Shown here: positions 53,197-62,816 of the stretch, one piece after another
How positions within the stretch are numbered: the stretch's first letter is position 1
Layout of the letters: every line of letters begins with the position of its first letter
From: Owenweeksia sp965229445
GTDB taxonomy: Bacteria; Bacteroidota; Bacteroidia; Flavobacteriales; Schleiferiaceae
Direction of reading: 5' to 3'
NCBI GenBank assembly: GCA_965229445.1
Contig: OZ245876.1
Coordinates: 2,728,001 to 2,792,000, forward strand
Length of the DNA stretch: 64,000 bases
Program-made: the position numbers and the translations under genes
Notes under the pieces: generated by a model
The model's input: only the letters and a program-made list of their open reading frames with translations
Told to the model about the DNA's origin: nothing
Databases searched by the model: none

Positions 53197-53856
53197 ATGA
53201 AAACGCTTATTAAATTCACATTATTTGCTGCCCTCACACTTTCCACAAGTCTTGCTTCCGCTACCGGAGAAGCCTATATCAAGGCAATGACTTCCGCTCT
53301 TGAAAACCTGGATTCCTGTAAAACCGTAGAAGATTACCAGACAGTGGCCAATCAATTCAAACGCATTGCCGATGCAGAAGAAACAGAATGGTTGCCCTAC
53401 TATTATTCAAGCTTAACCAGAGTATTCATGAGCTTTCAAAAAGGACTTGAAGGAGACCAACGCGACGAGATTCTGGATGAGGCCAAGAAACTGGCCGAAA
53501 AGGCGGATGAACTATCACCGGACAACATTGAAATTCTCGTGCTTAATGGCTATATCAATATGGCTAAACTTAGCGTGAACCCCGCCCTTAGAGGAATGTT
53601 GCTATCCCCTAAAATCAATGCTCAATTTGGCAAAGCCGTCGAAATGGATCCCAACAATCCCCGGGCAGCTATTATGCTGGCCAGAATGAAGTATGGTACG
53701 GCACAATTCTTCAAGTCATCTACGGATGAAAGTTGTGCCCTGGCCGAACGAAGCCTAAAGCTCTATGAATTGGAGAAGGAAGCTAAGCGAGGTATTCAAC
53801 CCAAATGGGGACGAGGCCTGGCAGAGAGTATGGTCAATACTTGTGCAAAGCAGTAA
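53197..53856 (+). CDS. Secreted helical protein, TPR-like
   Basis: 219 aa with a signal peptide (MKTLIKFTLFAALTLSTS, cleavage near ASA). The mature part is helical with TPR-like spacing: EILDEAKKLAEKADELSPDNIEILVL and VEMDPNNPRAAIMLARMKYGTA. It includes two Cys residues near the C-terminus. Proteins of this kind commonly follow TonB receptor genes in the phylum; function is unknown. It is separated from the receptor gene by 12 bp and from the kinase gene by 19 bp. Confidence 0.75.
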   Translation: MKTLIKFTLFAALTLSTSLASATGEAYIKAMTSALENLDSCKTVEDYQTVANQFKRIADAEETEWLPYYYSSLTRVFMSFQKGLEGDQRDEILDEAKKLAEKADELSPDNIEILVLNGYINMAKLSVNPALRGMLLSPKINAQFGKAVEMDPNNPRAAIMLARMKYGTAQFFKSSTDESCALAERSLKLYELEKEAKRGIQPKWGRGLAESMVNTCAKQ

Positions 53857-53875
53857 ATTCCTACATTAGAACCGC

Positions 53876-54937
53876 ATGAGCATAAAAATTCAAGGTATTG
53901 ATCTGGGATTCATGAAGCGCTGGCTTGGTTTTAGTATTGTGGCCGGATTCATGATTCCCTTTTTCTACTATCCTCAAGGATATACCAGCCTGGAGGGTTT
54001 GAGCAGAATATGGGATGACATGGTCTATAGCTTCTTAATCTCACTCATGATCAGCGGCTCGGTAGGATTAGTAGAAGTGAACCTCAACCATTATGTACCC
54101 TGGATTAAGTCGCCGGTTAAACGATTGATTCTTGAATTTCTAGGAGTTACCCTACTGGGATTCCTATCGGTATTCATCATAACATTTCTCTTTTTATGGG
54201 TGTTTGGTAGGTTTACCCTGGATAATATTCCGTGGAGAGAACTAATTGAATATACCAAAGTGCCCATGTACATAGGCTATGGCATAACTGCCTTCTTTTT
54301 AAGCAGAGCTTTTCTGAAGGAGTGGCGCAATGCCGCCGTTAACGTCGAAAGGCTTGAAACAGAGAAATATAAAGGTCAGGTTAGACTACTCAAAGATCAG
54401 CTCAATCCGCATTTCCTATTTAACTCATTTAATGTTTTGATTGATGTTGTTTATGAAGATCAGGACAAGGCCGCGGCCTATATTAGAGAGCTAAGTAAGT
54501 TTTACAGGCATATTCTGGAAGTGCAGGATGAGGACCTTGTGCCCTTATCTGAAGAATTGGAATTCACAAAAAGGTACACTTCGCTTCAGCAAATGCGCTT
54601 TGGCAAAGCTTTGGTTCTCACACTCAAAATCAATGCGCAGAAGGAGGAAGAAATTCCGCCTCTGGTATTGCAATTGTTGGTTGAGAATGCCATTAAACAC
54701 AACCAAGCTGAAAAGGGTAAACCGCTGGTAATTACGATGAGTGTAACGGATGAATACATCCTGGTTGCCAATAACTTAAATCCAAAAGGATCTATTGAAG
54801 AAGGTATGGGTATTGGTCTTGAAAATATTCGCAAACGCTATCAGATGCTCACGAATCGCGAGGTAGTCATTAACAAAAACAAGCAGCATTTTATGGTAAA
54901 ACTACCGCGGTTATTTCCTAAAAGCTTGTCAGAATGA
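53876..54937 (+). CDS. LytS/YehU-type sensor histidine kinase
   Basis: 353 aa. Four hydrophobic segments span residues 15-155, followed by a short coiled coil and the His_kinase domain with QLNPHFLFNSFNVLIDVV (phosphoacceptor His). The ATPase part shows LLVENAIKHNQAEKG (N box) and GMGIGLENIRKRYQML (G box). It should phosphorylate the LytTR regulator encoded immediately downstream with a 4-bp overlap. No extracellular sensor domain is present, so it may sense the membrane or an attached partner. Confidence 0.92.
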   Translation: MSIKIQGIDLGFMKRWLGFSIVAGFMIPFFYYPQGYTSLEGLSRIWDDMVYSFLISLMISGSVGLVEVNLNHYVPWIKSPVKRLILEFLGVTLLGFLSVFIITFLFLWVFGRFTLDNIPWRELIEYTKVPMYIGYGITAFFLSRAFLKEWRNAAVNVERLETEKYKGQVRLLKDQLNPHFLFNSFNVLIDVVYEDQDKAAAYIRELSKFYRHILEVQDEDLVPLSEELEFTKRYTSLQQMRFGKALVLTLKINAQKEEEIPPLVLQLLVENAIKHNQAEKGKPLVITMSVTDEYILVANNLNPKGSIEEGMGIGLENIRKRYQMLTNREVVINKNKQHFMVKLPRLFPKSLSE

Positions 54938-55695
54938 AAATCCTGATCGTAGAAGACGAACGACCAGCCGCAAACAATCTCATCAGGGAGTTGCAGAAAC
55001 AACTTGATGAGGCGGAAATAATAGGTCCGCTTGAAAGCATAGCAGAGACTAAAAGCTGGTTGAAAAACCATGATTCCCCTGATTTAATTTTTCTAGATAT
55101 TAACCTTACCGATGGACCTAGCTTTGAGATATTCGATGGAATGGCCATTGACGCACCGGTGATATTCTGTACCGCCTACGATCAGTATGCCCTTAAAGCC
55201 TTTAAGCTAAATAGTGTTGATTATTTACTCAAACCCCTTGACCCGGATGATCTTAAAAGAGCCTTAAACAAATACCGGCATTGGGTAGGGAGTGATCCGT
55301 CATCAAATATTCAAACTATCCTCAAGGAGTTGGTGAATCCGATTAAAACACACAAACAGCGATTTGTAATCAAGATAGGTGATCAATTGAGGATCGTTAA
55401 GTTGGAAGAAGTTTCCTTTTTTGTGAGCTTTGGGAAAGATGCCTTTTTGCAGACCAATGGAGGCAGGCAACTTCCCATCGATGAAAGTCTTGACCGGCTT
55501 GAATCCCAGCTACCTGGAGGAGAGTTCTTCCGGATTAATCGAAACTACCTCATCAGATTGGAGGCCATTAGCGATATGAGAAGTTATAGTGGAACGCGAC
55601 TGAAGCTGGAGCTTCATGATTGTGATGACCAGGATATTTTGGTGAGCCGTGATAAAACTTCCCACTTCAAAAAATGGCTGGCCGGGGAAGCTTAA
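54934..55695 (+). CDS. LytTR-family response regulator
   Basis: 253 aa. The receiver domain has ILIVEDERPAANNL (acidic pair), DLIFLDINLTDGPS (phosphoacceptor Asp) and NSVDYLLKPLDPDDL (Lys). The C-terminal LytTR DNA-binding domain is recognised by FVIKIGDQLRIVKLEEVSFF and FFRINRNYLIRLEAI. It forms a pair with the kinase gene it overlaps. Likely targets include its own operon or the TonB receptor upstream, but no direct repeat operator was verified. Confidence 0.93.
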   Translation: MKILIVEDERPAANNLIRELQKQLDEAEIIGPLESIAETKSWLKNHDSPDLIFLDINLTDGPSFEIFDGMAIDAPVIFCTAYDQYALKAFKLNSVDYLLKPLDPDDLKRALNKYRHWVGSDPSSNIQTILKELVNPIKTHKQRFVIKIGDQLRIVKLEEVSFFVSFGKDAFLQTNGGRQLPIDESLDRLESQLPGGEFFRINRNYLIRLEAISDMRSYSGTRLKLELHDCDDQDILVSRDKTSHFKKWLAGEA

Positions 55696-55716
55696 ATTGC
55701 TTTGTATCTTCACCAC

Positions 55717-56343
55717 ATGAAGTGGTCTCTTTGTCTCTTCCTGCTAATACTATCCGTTGCTTCATGTCAGTCGCAAACCGAACACGAATCAACAGCCCGC
55801 GTGGGAGGAGCTTGTGAGGGATGTGAAGCCCTCTTCGAATTTGGAGACAGAACCTTATCCTCATCCGATACCCTGCCTAAATTTCTGGAGACTGAACCTA
55901 AAATTAAAATTACGGGTAGCGTCTTTCTAAAGGATGGCAAAACTCCTGCAAGGGATGTGATCCTGTATATTTATCACACCAACCGTGAAGGCATTTATGA
56001 AACCACAGGTAAGGAAACTGGTTGGGATAAAAGGCACGGCTTTATCCGAGGATGGGTAAAAACCGGATCGGACGGAAAATACAGCTTTTATACCTTCAGA
56101 CCCGCATCCTATCCCAATCGCAGAGAACCTGAGCACATTCATATTACGGTTAAGGAGCCAGAACTGAATGAATATTATATCGATCCCATTGTTTTTGCTG
56201 ATGACCCGCTTTTGACTAAACAAGAAATAAACCGCCATCATAATCGAGGGGGTTCGGGAATGGTCTTTCCAAAAATGCGCGATGGAATTCTATTGCTGGA
56301 ACGAGACATAGTGCTGGGTTTAAATATTCCAGATTATAATTGA
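55717..56343 (+). CDS. Intradiol dioxygenase-like lipoprotein
   Basis: 208 aa. The ATG at 55717 opens a lipoprotein signal (LLILSVASCQSQ). The mature N-terminus GGACEGCEALFEF is typical of a Bacteroidota family annotated as intradiol ring-cleavage dioxygenase-like. The barrel has the ferric-site pattern YIYHTNREGIYE (Tyr), FRPASYPNRREPEHIHITVK (Tyr, then two His). Whether it cleaves catechols is doubtful for surface lipoproteins; the metal residues appear intact. It follows the response regulator by 21 bp. Confidence 0.82.
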   Translation: MKWSLCLFLLILSVASCQSQTEHESTARVGGACEGCEALFEFGDRTLSSSDTLPKFLETEPKIKITGSVFLKDGKTPARDVILYIYHTNREGIYETTGKETGWDKRHGFIRGWVKTGSDGKYSFYTFRPASYPNRREPEHIHITVKEPELNEYYIDPIVFADDPLLTKQEINRHHNRGGSGMVFPKMRDGILLLERDIVLGLNIPDYN

Positions 56344-56431
56344 ATGAATTGCCAGGAACCTCTTTAGGCTAACATGTCACAGGCTATAGCTTAAATACAT
56401 ATATTCAACCACTTAATAGTAATCCATAGAT

Positions 56432-57007
56432 ATGAAATCGATTTTAGTATCTTTTAAAAGAAGAGCATTCCATTCAGCAAAAGTCATAGAATACCAAGGT
56501 AAATCCTCAACTCAGCTATTCCTTCTGGTAACATCGCTTTTCATAGCAACCACATCAGGATGCAAGCAGGAAGAAGAAGTTTTGAAAGAGATTGAAAAGG
56601 AAGTGATGTTAGAGCCGGAAAAGCCTGAATATTTCTTACTAAGGCCTGAGGTGGAAAACGCTTATGGATATTCACATGCCGTGAAAATTGGGAATGAAAT
56701 AAAGATTTCAGGAGCAGTTAGCATGGACGATGAAGGCAATCCTACGGCTGTAGGAGACTTAGAACAACAAATGAAAAATTGTTATGCTGACCTTGAAAAA
56801 ATCTTGAAGCATTTCGATTGCAGCTTTAAAGACGTGGTTGTGGAGAATATTTACACCACCAACATGCCATTATTTCTGGAGAAAGCAGGATACCGAAATG
56901 AAATCTACGACAATCAGTTTCCCACTGGTACTTGGCTAGGAGTAAAAGAGTTAGCTATTCCAGAGTTTCTGATAGAAGTTGAACTAGAAGTATATAAAGC
57001 CGAATAG
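56432..57007 (+). CDS. RidA-family protein with a lipoprotein-type N-terminus
   Basis: 191 aa. The last 130 residues are a RidA/YjgF domain: AVKIGNEIKISGAVSMDDEG, LEQQMKNCYADLEKILKHFD, VVENIYTTNMPLF and PTGTWLGVKELAIPEFLIEVELEVY. RidA proteins deaminate reactive enamine/imine intermediates in the cytoplasm. Here an added N-terminal stretch ends in a hydrophobic run and TTSGCKQ, a plausible lipobox, so the protein may be exported. The arginine expected before the final strand is replaced (PEFLIEVE), so deaminase activity is uncertain. Confidence 0.82.
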   Translation: MKSILVSFKRRAFHSAKVIEYQGKSSTQLFLLVTSLFIATTSGCKQEEEVLKEIEKEVMLEPEKPEYFLLRPEVENAYGYSHAVKIGNEIKISGAVSMDDEGNPTAVGDLEQQMKNCYADLEKILKHFDCSFKDVVVENIYTTNMPLFLEKAGYRNEIYDNQFPTGTWLGVKELAIPEFLIEVELEVYKAE

Positions 57008-57013
57008 AACCTT

Positions 57014-57661
57014 ATGCAAGTTTCTAGAAAGACCAAAGAGCTTCTTGCCAAAATAAAGGATGAGGGAACCAAACTTGGTGACTTAAGGAAAATAGCAAAA
57101 GAGATTAAGCGTGATCACGCGCGCGCTCTTGAGCTTTGGTCCACTAAAAAATTGCAGGCAAGGCTTCTGGCTATCTTGATCATGGATAAGAAGCGATTAA
57201 CTCAAGACTTTATCGACGAGTTAGACCGCGATATCCGGGATCATGGAAATGCAGAAAGATTACAATTAATGGATTGGTTAATGGCCAATCAACTAACGAA
57301 AGACAAAAATACCCTTGCCTTAATCCATAGCTGGGAAAATAGTGAATCAGCGCTTCAGAGGCGCATGTATTGGTATCACCAGGCACGCCTGCGGTGGGTA
57401 GGTCAAACACCCCCGGATAACACAGAAGAATTGCTGGAAAAGATTAATGACAAGATTGAAAATGAGGATCCGGCAGTGCAATGGGCCATGAATTACACCG
57501 CTGCCTGGATTGGAGTATTTGAGGAGGCATATCGTCCACAATGCATTGTCCTCGGAGAGAAAACAGGATTATACAAAGATGAAATTGTGGCTCGAAACTG
57601 CACGCCCAACTATTTACCTGAATTTATTAGGACAGAAGTGAGAAAGCGCGCTGGTAAATAG
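57014..57661 (+). CDS. AlkD-like DNA alkylation repair protein
   Basis: 215 aa, all-alpha with HEAT-like repeats. Segments such as KLGDLRKIAKEIKRDHARALELWSTKKLQARLLAILIMD and NEDPAVQWAMNYTAAWIGVF match the DNA-alkylation-repair fold of AlkC/AlkD glycosylases. The family removes bulky alkylated bases without base flipping. Conserved Trp and Asp candidates exist (W62, D188 area), but I did not verify catalytic positions. Six bp separate it from the RidA gene. Confidence 0.8.
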   Translation: MQVSRKTKELLAKIKDEGTKLGDLRKIAKEIKRDHARALELWSTKKLQARLLAILIMDKKRLTQDFIDELDRDIRDHGNAERLQLMDWLMANQLTKDKNTLALIHSWENSESALQRRMYWYHQARLRWVGQTPPDNTEELLEKINDKIENEDPAVQWAMNYTAAWIGVFEEAYRPQCIVLGEKTGLYKDEIVARNCTPNYLPEFIRTEVRKRAGK

Positions 57662-57722
57662 CAATGGCTAAATCAATAAAGTATATGTCTAGTATTTGAT
57701 AATCAATATAGTCTAAAGCGCC

Positions 57723-58325
57723 ATGACAATATCGGGTGAAGAGGAATTAAGAAAATTATACGGCTGGCCGAAAGGACGGGCCGGTATTAAGATTCTAAAT
57801 GCCCTGGAGAAACATTCTTTAAACTTCATCCAAAACTCCCCTTTCCTTATCATTAGTACTTATGGTAAGAATGGACAGGCCGACGCTTCTCCGCGAGGTG
57901 GGCATCCGGGATTTGTAAAGCCTATCTCTGACTCTGTGATTCTAATTCCAGATGCCAAAGGAAATAATCGGGTGGACAGCCTGGTGAATATCGTAGAAAC
58001 AGGAAAAATAGGATGTCTGTTTTTTATTCCGGGTATCAATGAAACCCTACGCTTAAATGGCAATGCCACAGTCTCTACTGATCCAGATTATCTCAGGCAT
58101 TTCACTGAAGATAAGACACCTATATCCTGCATATACATTGATATTGAAGAAGTTTTTCTGCATTGTGCAAAGGCCCTCATGCGTTCTGATTTATGGGGTG
58201 AATCCTACCGCCTTTCCCGTCCGGGGTTTCCCAGTATGGGTACCATGTTAAATGATCAACTTGGCACGAATCAGCCTGTGGAATCAGAAGAGGATATGAT
58301 AAAACGTTATAAGAAGGAACTATGA
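57723..58325 (+). CDS. Pyridoxamine 5'-phosphate oxidase-family flavoprotein (MSMEG_1061 type)
   Basis: 200 aa. The FMN-binding split barrel is recognised by FLIISTYGKNGQADASPRGGHPGFV, then ILIPDAKGNNRVDSLVNIV and GCLFFIPGINETLRLNGNATV, in the order usual for the MSMEG_1061 subfamily. HCAKALMRSDLWG near the C-terminus is also characteristic. These proteins bind FMN or F420 and have been linked to oxidation or detoxification, with no defined substrate. It stands 61 bp from the AlkD-like gene. Confidence 0.86.
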   Translation: MTISGEEELRKLYGWPKGRAGIKILNALEKHSLNFIQNSPFLIISTYGKNGQADASPRGGHPGFVKPISDSVILIPDAKGNNRVDSLVNIVETGKIGCLFFIPGINETLRLNGNATVSTDPDYLRHFTEDKTPISCIYIDIEEVFLHCAKALMRSDLWGESYRLSRPGFPSMGTMLNDQLGTNQPVESEEDMIKRYKKEL

Positions 58326-58677
58326 TTTACAACAGGGTGGAAATGGTTTTATATAGCGAATGCTGGACTCGCTTCATCATAATCGAGGCCAGCTAAAAAG
58401 TACCCTGCGCCTGGAAACAAAAATGTTATTAGCGATAAACACGTCACCCTGTCAGAGCTAACAGCCATCTGACTATTGCTTACCACCAGAAGAAAAAGAA
58501 CAAGAGTCAGATGCACAGTGGTACTGCTAATCCTGGCTATGCTCCGCGCACTCTGCATTAACATGCTCTACTGGTGACAAAAGGTTTAATACTGAATAAG
58601 ATGGCTTTCAAGATCAATAGTACTTGACGAATATGTGGATTCAGCTATCTTTAAGGCAGGATTGATAAACTATTTAA
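58326..58677. other. Intergenic region without a supported gene
   Basis: About 350 bp. A 71-codon minus-strand ORF (58349-58564) has one hydrophobic run but no start context, no family and a composition close to chance. It is not called. The promoter of the SIMPL gene should lie at the right end. Confidence 0.45.
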
Positions 58678-59559
58678 ATGCAACTAAAGAAAATCCTTAT
58701 TATTCCATTCTGGATACTGTGGTGCCAAATATCCTTGGCACAGCAAAGTGGCAATAGTGTAATGGGAAATAACTATCACTATAAAAACAATCAACCACAG
58801 TTTAACACACAGAAATTATTCTTGAATGATTCTTCCTTTCTCATCCAGGCCAGGGTATTGATTAATCTAATGGCAGACAGTTATGTGGCCACCTTCGGGC
58901 TTTCAGAAGCTGCTTCAGCGTTAAAGGAGGCTAACGCCGAGATTAACGGACGTATTAATGCCTTTATAGCTGATTTGCAAAATATGGGTGTAGAACGCAG
59001 TGATATTTATGTTGACATGACCACCCAAACTGAAATACTCGATTATAAAGTCACAGCAGATTATGCCGAGCAATTCATCAGTGGGTTTGAACAGAAAAAG
59101 AACGTGGTAGTGCGGTTCACAGACATCGCCGATCTCGAGAAAATGATCATAATAGCTGCGGAACATGAAATTCATGACCTGGTAAAAGTTGACTACATCG
59201 TGGAGGATATAGAAGCAATCTATGCGCAGCTCTTTGAGGCAGCCGTGCAGATTATAAATTTAAAAAAGAGCAGGTATGTCGCTGCCACTAACATAAAGCT
59301 AAAAGAAACCTCCAGCATTTATGGAGAAAGCTTCTACAGCTATTATCCTAAGCAACTGTATCGCAGATATACTCCCAATCAAACAACTGAATTCTACAGT
59401 AGCAGTTCATTGGGCAAGAGGAAGGACTTGAGAAAAAGCACCACATATTATTACGACCCAATCAGCTATTCGGGATTTGATAAAACAATTAATCCGATAA
59501 TCACGGAACCCGCCGTTCAGTTTGTTCTAGAACTTCAGCTAAAGTTTGATATTGAATGA
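58678..59559 (+). CDS. SIMPL (DUF541) domain secreted protein
   Basis: 293 aa with a signal peptide (MQLKKILIIPFWILWCQ, cleavage near SLAQQ). The SIMPL fold is suggested by ALKEANAEINGRINAFIADLQNMGV, the alternating-sign helix of the family, and by YVDMTTQTEILDYKVTADY. The C-terminal 90 residues are rich in Ser and Tyr and look extended. Function is unknown; SIMPL proteins occur in the periplasm or outer membrane. Monocistronic. Confidence 0.72.
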   Translation: MQLKKILIIPFWILWCQISLAQQSGNSVMGNNYHYKNNQPQFNTQKLFLNDSSFLIQARVLINLMADSYVATFGLSEAASALKEANAEINGRINAFIADLQNMGVERSDIYVDMTTQTEILDYKVTADYAEQFISGFEQKKNVVVRFTDIADLEKMIIIAAEHEIHDLVKVDYIVEDIEAIYAQLFEAAVQIINLKKSRYVAATNIKLKETSSIYGESFYSYYPKQLYRRYTPNQTTEFYSSSSLGKRKDLRKSTTYYYDPISYSGFDKTINPIITEPAVQFVLELQLKFDIE

Positions 59560-59670
59560 CAATAGATTCTTTAGACCCATGTGTAGAGACCTATTCCATA
59601 CCGGCTTACCTACCTAATTTTTCAATGAATTAGGAATCTCCGTATTTTCGGTATCAGCAATCGCCTATTC

Positions 59671-62600
59671 ATGCCCCAACTTAGAATCGTCTTTATTGTA
59701 ATTAGTGTCCTGATTTTTGGGGGGTCAATCGCAGCCCAAAATCATTACCATCAATACACCACCGCAGATGGACTTCCACAGAATACAATCAACCATATTC
59801 ACCAGGACCCAAAAGGTTTCCTTTGGTTAGGAACGCCCGATGGTCTTGCGCGTTTTGATGGTTATGACTATGAAATTTGGCGTGCCAACTTTAAGGACTC
59901 TAACGCATTAAAGGGCAATGGGATAACTGGAGTAGTACAAGACACGAGCGACAGAATTTGGATATGCACCGGCACCGGAGCAATTTCCAGATATAACCCT
60001 AAAACCGATGAATGGCGCAATTACCAACTTGATAGTGCCCGCAATTCCCCCTATAGCAACTCTGCCTATTTTCCGTTGTTGGTGGGCGACACAGCCTTAT
60101 GGTACATAGGCGGTTGGGCTCTACAGAAAGTATTGATTACCGAAGATAAACCGGTATTTGAACACTTCTATTTAAATAAAGAACACGAGCATAAAACCAG
60201 CTATATACTGCGCAATTTTGTATTTGATGGCGATCAAAGATTATGGATGGCGTCACCAATTGGACTGGTGGCGTTTAATTTAAAAACGGAGAAGTTTGAA
60301 GTTGCACCAGGTCAACAGGATTACCCCCTTGACAGTGCGCTTAAAGCATGTGAATTTGATCACAATGGTGATCTATGGCTTGCCTCTTTCACTAAGCCGG
60401 CACAGATCGTAAGAAGAAATCGACTTAAACCTGGGGCGATTGGAGAACGCAATCCTTACGTACCCAAAGAAATTGATCAATCCATATTTAGGATAAAAAG
60501 AATGCCCAATGGGCAGATGTACCTCATGGGAAACCATGGTCTGTACGCATGTGATTACCAGAATCAAACCGAAACCAATGTAGCCTATGATGAATCTCAT
60601 CACCTCCACAAACGTCTGGTGTGGGACGCAACCATAGATAAGGATAAGAACTTATGGATTGGCTCAGAAACAGGCCTTTATTGCGACTTTGCCGTGCAAG
60701 GTGCATTTGAGGCCATTAAAAACACCTCCCCTAAAAGTCCAAGCAATATTACCTATCGCATTCTCCAAGATTCACAATCCAGACTCTGGTATGGATCCGT
60801 AAATGAAATAAACTTATATGATGAGAAGACCGAGGAGTTTTCCACCTTTAATATAAAGTTAGATTCAGTTCCTAATCAGAATGCTGTTATAACCGGAATC
60901 CAGGAAGATGCGAATGGTGACATCTGGGTAGCCGCCTATCCTAAACTTATTATCATTGACGGACAATCTCTTGCTATATCTTCTATCGACTTCGAAGTTG
61001 AGGGGTTAAAAAGCTATGAAGTATTAACGTCCTTTATTCAAGATCAATCCGGTGTCTTTTGGTTTGGTCGCTTAATGGGTATTAGCACTTATAACCCCAA
61101 AACCAAGCGCTGGCGAACCTATTCACATGATCAACGCTCGTACTTCACCTCCCTGGTAGAGGTCAATGATTCTCAAATTGCCGGAGTAAACGCGTATAAT
61201 CTTTATTTTCTCCACAAAGATTCCCTCTCGGCAGAATTGATTCCTAAAAATCCGGTTAGTAAGGATACACGAAGGCCATATATACATCTGGCTAAGATGA
61301 TCATAAAGCATGGTGACCGTCTATTCATAGGTGCTAAAAATGGTTTATTGAGTTATGATTTAAAGGAAAAGTGGTGGGAATTGTACACTACAGAAAATGG
61401 CTTACCCAGTAATGTAATACGAGCTCTGGCAGCCGACACCCTAGGAAGAATATGGATGAGTACGAATCAGGGTATAGCCTATTTGGATATCAACTCTGGT
61501 AAAATTAGTTCCTTCAATCCTCACTACGCCATCGGCTGCTTAGAATTTAAGAGTAGAGCCGTACATGTCGATCCGGATGGTCATATTTACTTTGGTTGCG
61601 ATGAAGGAGTGTTGCGTTTCAACCCGAGTGATTTTATACCCAGCAAAAAAACTCCACCGGTAGAATTTACAAGCTTCAAAGTATTTAATAAGGAAGTTCC
61701 CGTGGGTATTAAGGACAGTTCATCTCACTTCCCTACTTTATCCCGGTCCATTGAATACACTAATTCTCTGGTGTTAAACCACCATCACTCCGTTTTTACC
61801 ATTGGGTTTACCGCTCTAAACTACTTTGAACCAGAGAAAATAAGCTATCGCCATCGTTTGGTTGGTTTTGAAGACGAATGGCTCGAAGATGGAAACAATC
61901 GCAGTTTAACCTATACCAATCTGGATCCTGGTCACTATCTGCTTGAAGTTCAGGCCAGCAATAGTTTTGGCATATGGAGCAATGCCATTTACTCCCTACC
62001 GGTAGTAGTGCTACCACCCTGGTATGCCACCTTATGGGCGCGTACGCTCATGCTGCTCCTTGCTGCCTCCTTGGTGTATTTCCTTTTTATGTGGCGTATA
62101 CGCACGGTAAGGCAGGAAGAAAAAGTAAGGCAACGAATACACGCCGCCCGAATGCAGGAACGAGAGGATTTTAGACGTAAGAGTGCCGCAGATTTCCATG
62201 ACGAAGCAGGAAATAAAATCACCAAAATAAATTTGTTTACTGAGTTAGCTCACGGAGAAATTAACGAGAACCAAAATCTTGCTACCTATCTAAAGGGTAT
62301 TGAGCAGAACATCAAGGCTCTATCGGCAGGAATGAGAGATTTCCTATGGGTGATGGATCCTGATAAGGATACCCTATTTGACACTATTTATCGGCTTCAG
62401 AGATTTGGTGATAATATGTTTAATGCCACCGAAAGTAAGTTTCATGTTGTAGGAATGGAGAAGCATATGCAGGAAATCAAGCTATCTATGAACGTGAGAA
62501 AAGCCATTATTCAAATATTTAAAGAAGGTATACACAACTGCCTGAAACATGCGGATGCCCCATCGGTAACACTGGAAGTGCAAATAGAGGAAAACCAACT

Positions 62601-62784
62601 CAAAATAAGTTTAGGTGATACCGGTCGGGGATTTGAAACAGAATCAGAAATTAAACCCAATCACTACGGACTAAATATAATGCGCAAAAGAGCGGAAGGG
62701 ATTGGTGCAGAATTAGACATTAATAGTCAGTTGGGCTCTGGTTGTTGTTTACGCTTTACGGGATCTTTACCCCATTTGGGGTAG
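59671..62784 (+). CDS. Propeller-type sensor histidine kinase (HisKA_3, no receiver domain)
   Basis: 1037 aa. After a signal peptide come two-component-regulator propeller repeats (HIHQDPKGFLWLGTPDGLAR and similar through residue 650), a Y_Y_Y domain (SYRHRLVGFEDEWLEDGNN), one membrane helix (TLMLLLAASLVYFLFMW), a HisKA_3 segment (FRRKSAADFHDEAGNKITK, His of D-F-H-D-E) and a HATPase domain ending GDTGRGFETES and YGLNIMRKRAEGIGAELDI. It is NarX/LytS-like rather than a hybrid, because no receiver or AraC domain follows. The separate regulator gene 32 bp downstream is its likely partner. Confidence 0.92.
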   Translation: MPQLRIVFIVISVLIFGGSIAAQNHYHQYTTADGLPQNTINHIHQDPKGFLWLGTPDGLARFDGYDYEIWRANFKDSNALKGNGITGVVQDTSDRIWICTGTGAISRYNPKTDEWRNYQLDSARNSPYSNSAYFPLLVGDTALWYIGGWALQKVLITEDKPVFEHFYLNKEHEHKTSYILRNFVFDGDQRLWMASPIGLVAFNLKTEKFEVAPGQQDYPLDSALKACEFDHNGDLWLASFTKPAQIVRRNRLKPGAIGERNPYVPKEIDQSIFRIKRMPNGQMYLMGNHGLYACDYQNQTETNVAYDESHHLHKRLVWDATIDKDKNLWIGSETGLYCDFAVQGAFEAIKNTSPKSPSNITYRILQDSQSRLWYGSVNEINLYDEKTEEFSTFNIKLDSVPNQNAVITGIQEDANGDIWVAAYPKLIIIDGQSLAISSIDFEVEGLKSYEVLTSFIQDQSGVFWFGRLMGISTYNPKTKRWRTYSHDQRSYFTSLVEVNDSQIAGVNAYNLYFLHKDSLSAELIPKNPVSKDTRRPYIHLAKMIIKHGDRLFIGAKNGLLSYDLKEKWWELYTTENGLPSNVIRALAADTLGRIWMSTNQGIAYLDINSGKISSFNPHYAIGCLEFKSRAVHVDPDGHIYFGCDEGVLRFNPSDFIPSKKTPPVEFTSFKVFNKEVPVGIKDSSSHFPTLSRSIEYTNSLVLNHHHSVFTIGFTALNYFEPEKISYRHRLVGFEDEWLEDGNNRSLTYTNLDPGHYLLEVQASNSFGIWSNAIYSLPVVVLPPWYATLWARTLMLLLAASLVYFLFMWRIRTVRQEEKVRQRIHAARMQEREDFRRKSAADFHDEAGNKITKINLFTELAHGEINENQNLATYLKGIEQNIKALSAGMRDFLWVMDPDKDTLFDTIYRLQRFGDNMFNATESKFHVVGMEKHMQEIKLSMNVRKAIIQIFKEGIHNCLKHADAPSVTLEVQIEENQLKISLGDTGRGFETESEIKPNHYGLNIMRKRAEGIGAELDINSQLGSGCCLRFTGSLPHLG

Positions 62785-62786
62785 GT
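62768..62786 (+). promoter_or_regulatory. TACCCC/GGGGTA hairpin at the kinase stop codon
   Basis: TACCCC and GGGGTA flank ATTT around the stop codon; the half-sequence TTTACCCCATTTG recurs at 63455-63467 just after the regulator gene. The two sites may be operators or RNA hairpins. Confidence 0.3.
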
Positions 62787-62816
62787 TGGAGTTAGGGAAC
62801 ATTGCCGTAAATTGCT

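Noticed and set aside
58349..58564. 71-codon minus-strand ORF with a hydrophobic run
   Set aside because: No recognisable family or promoter; a chance ORF is the simpler reading, though not excluded.
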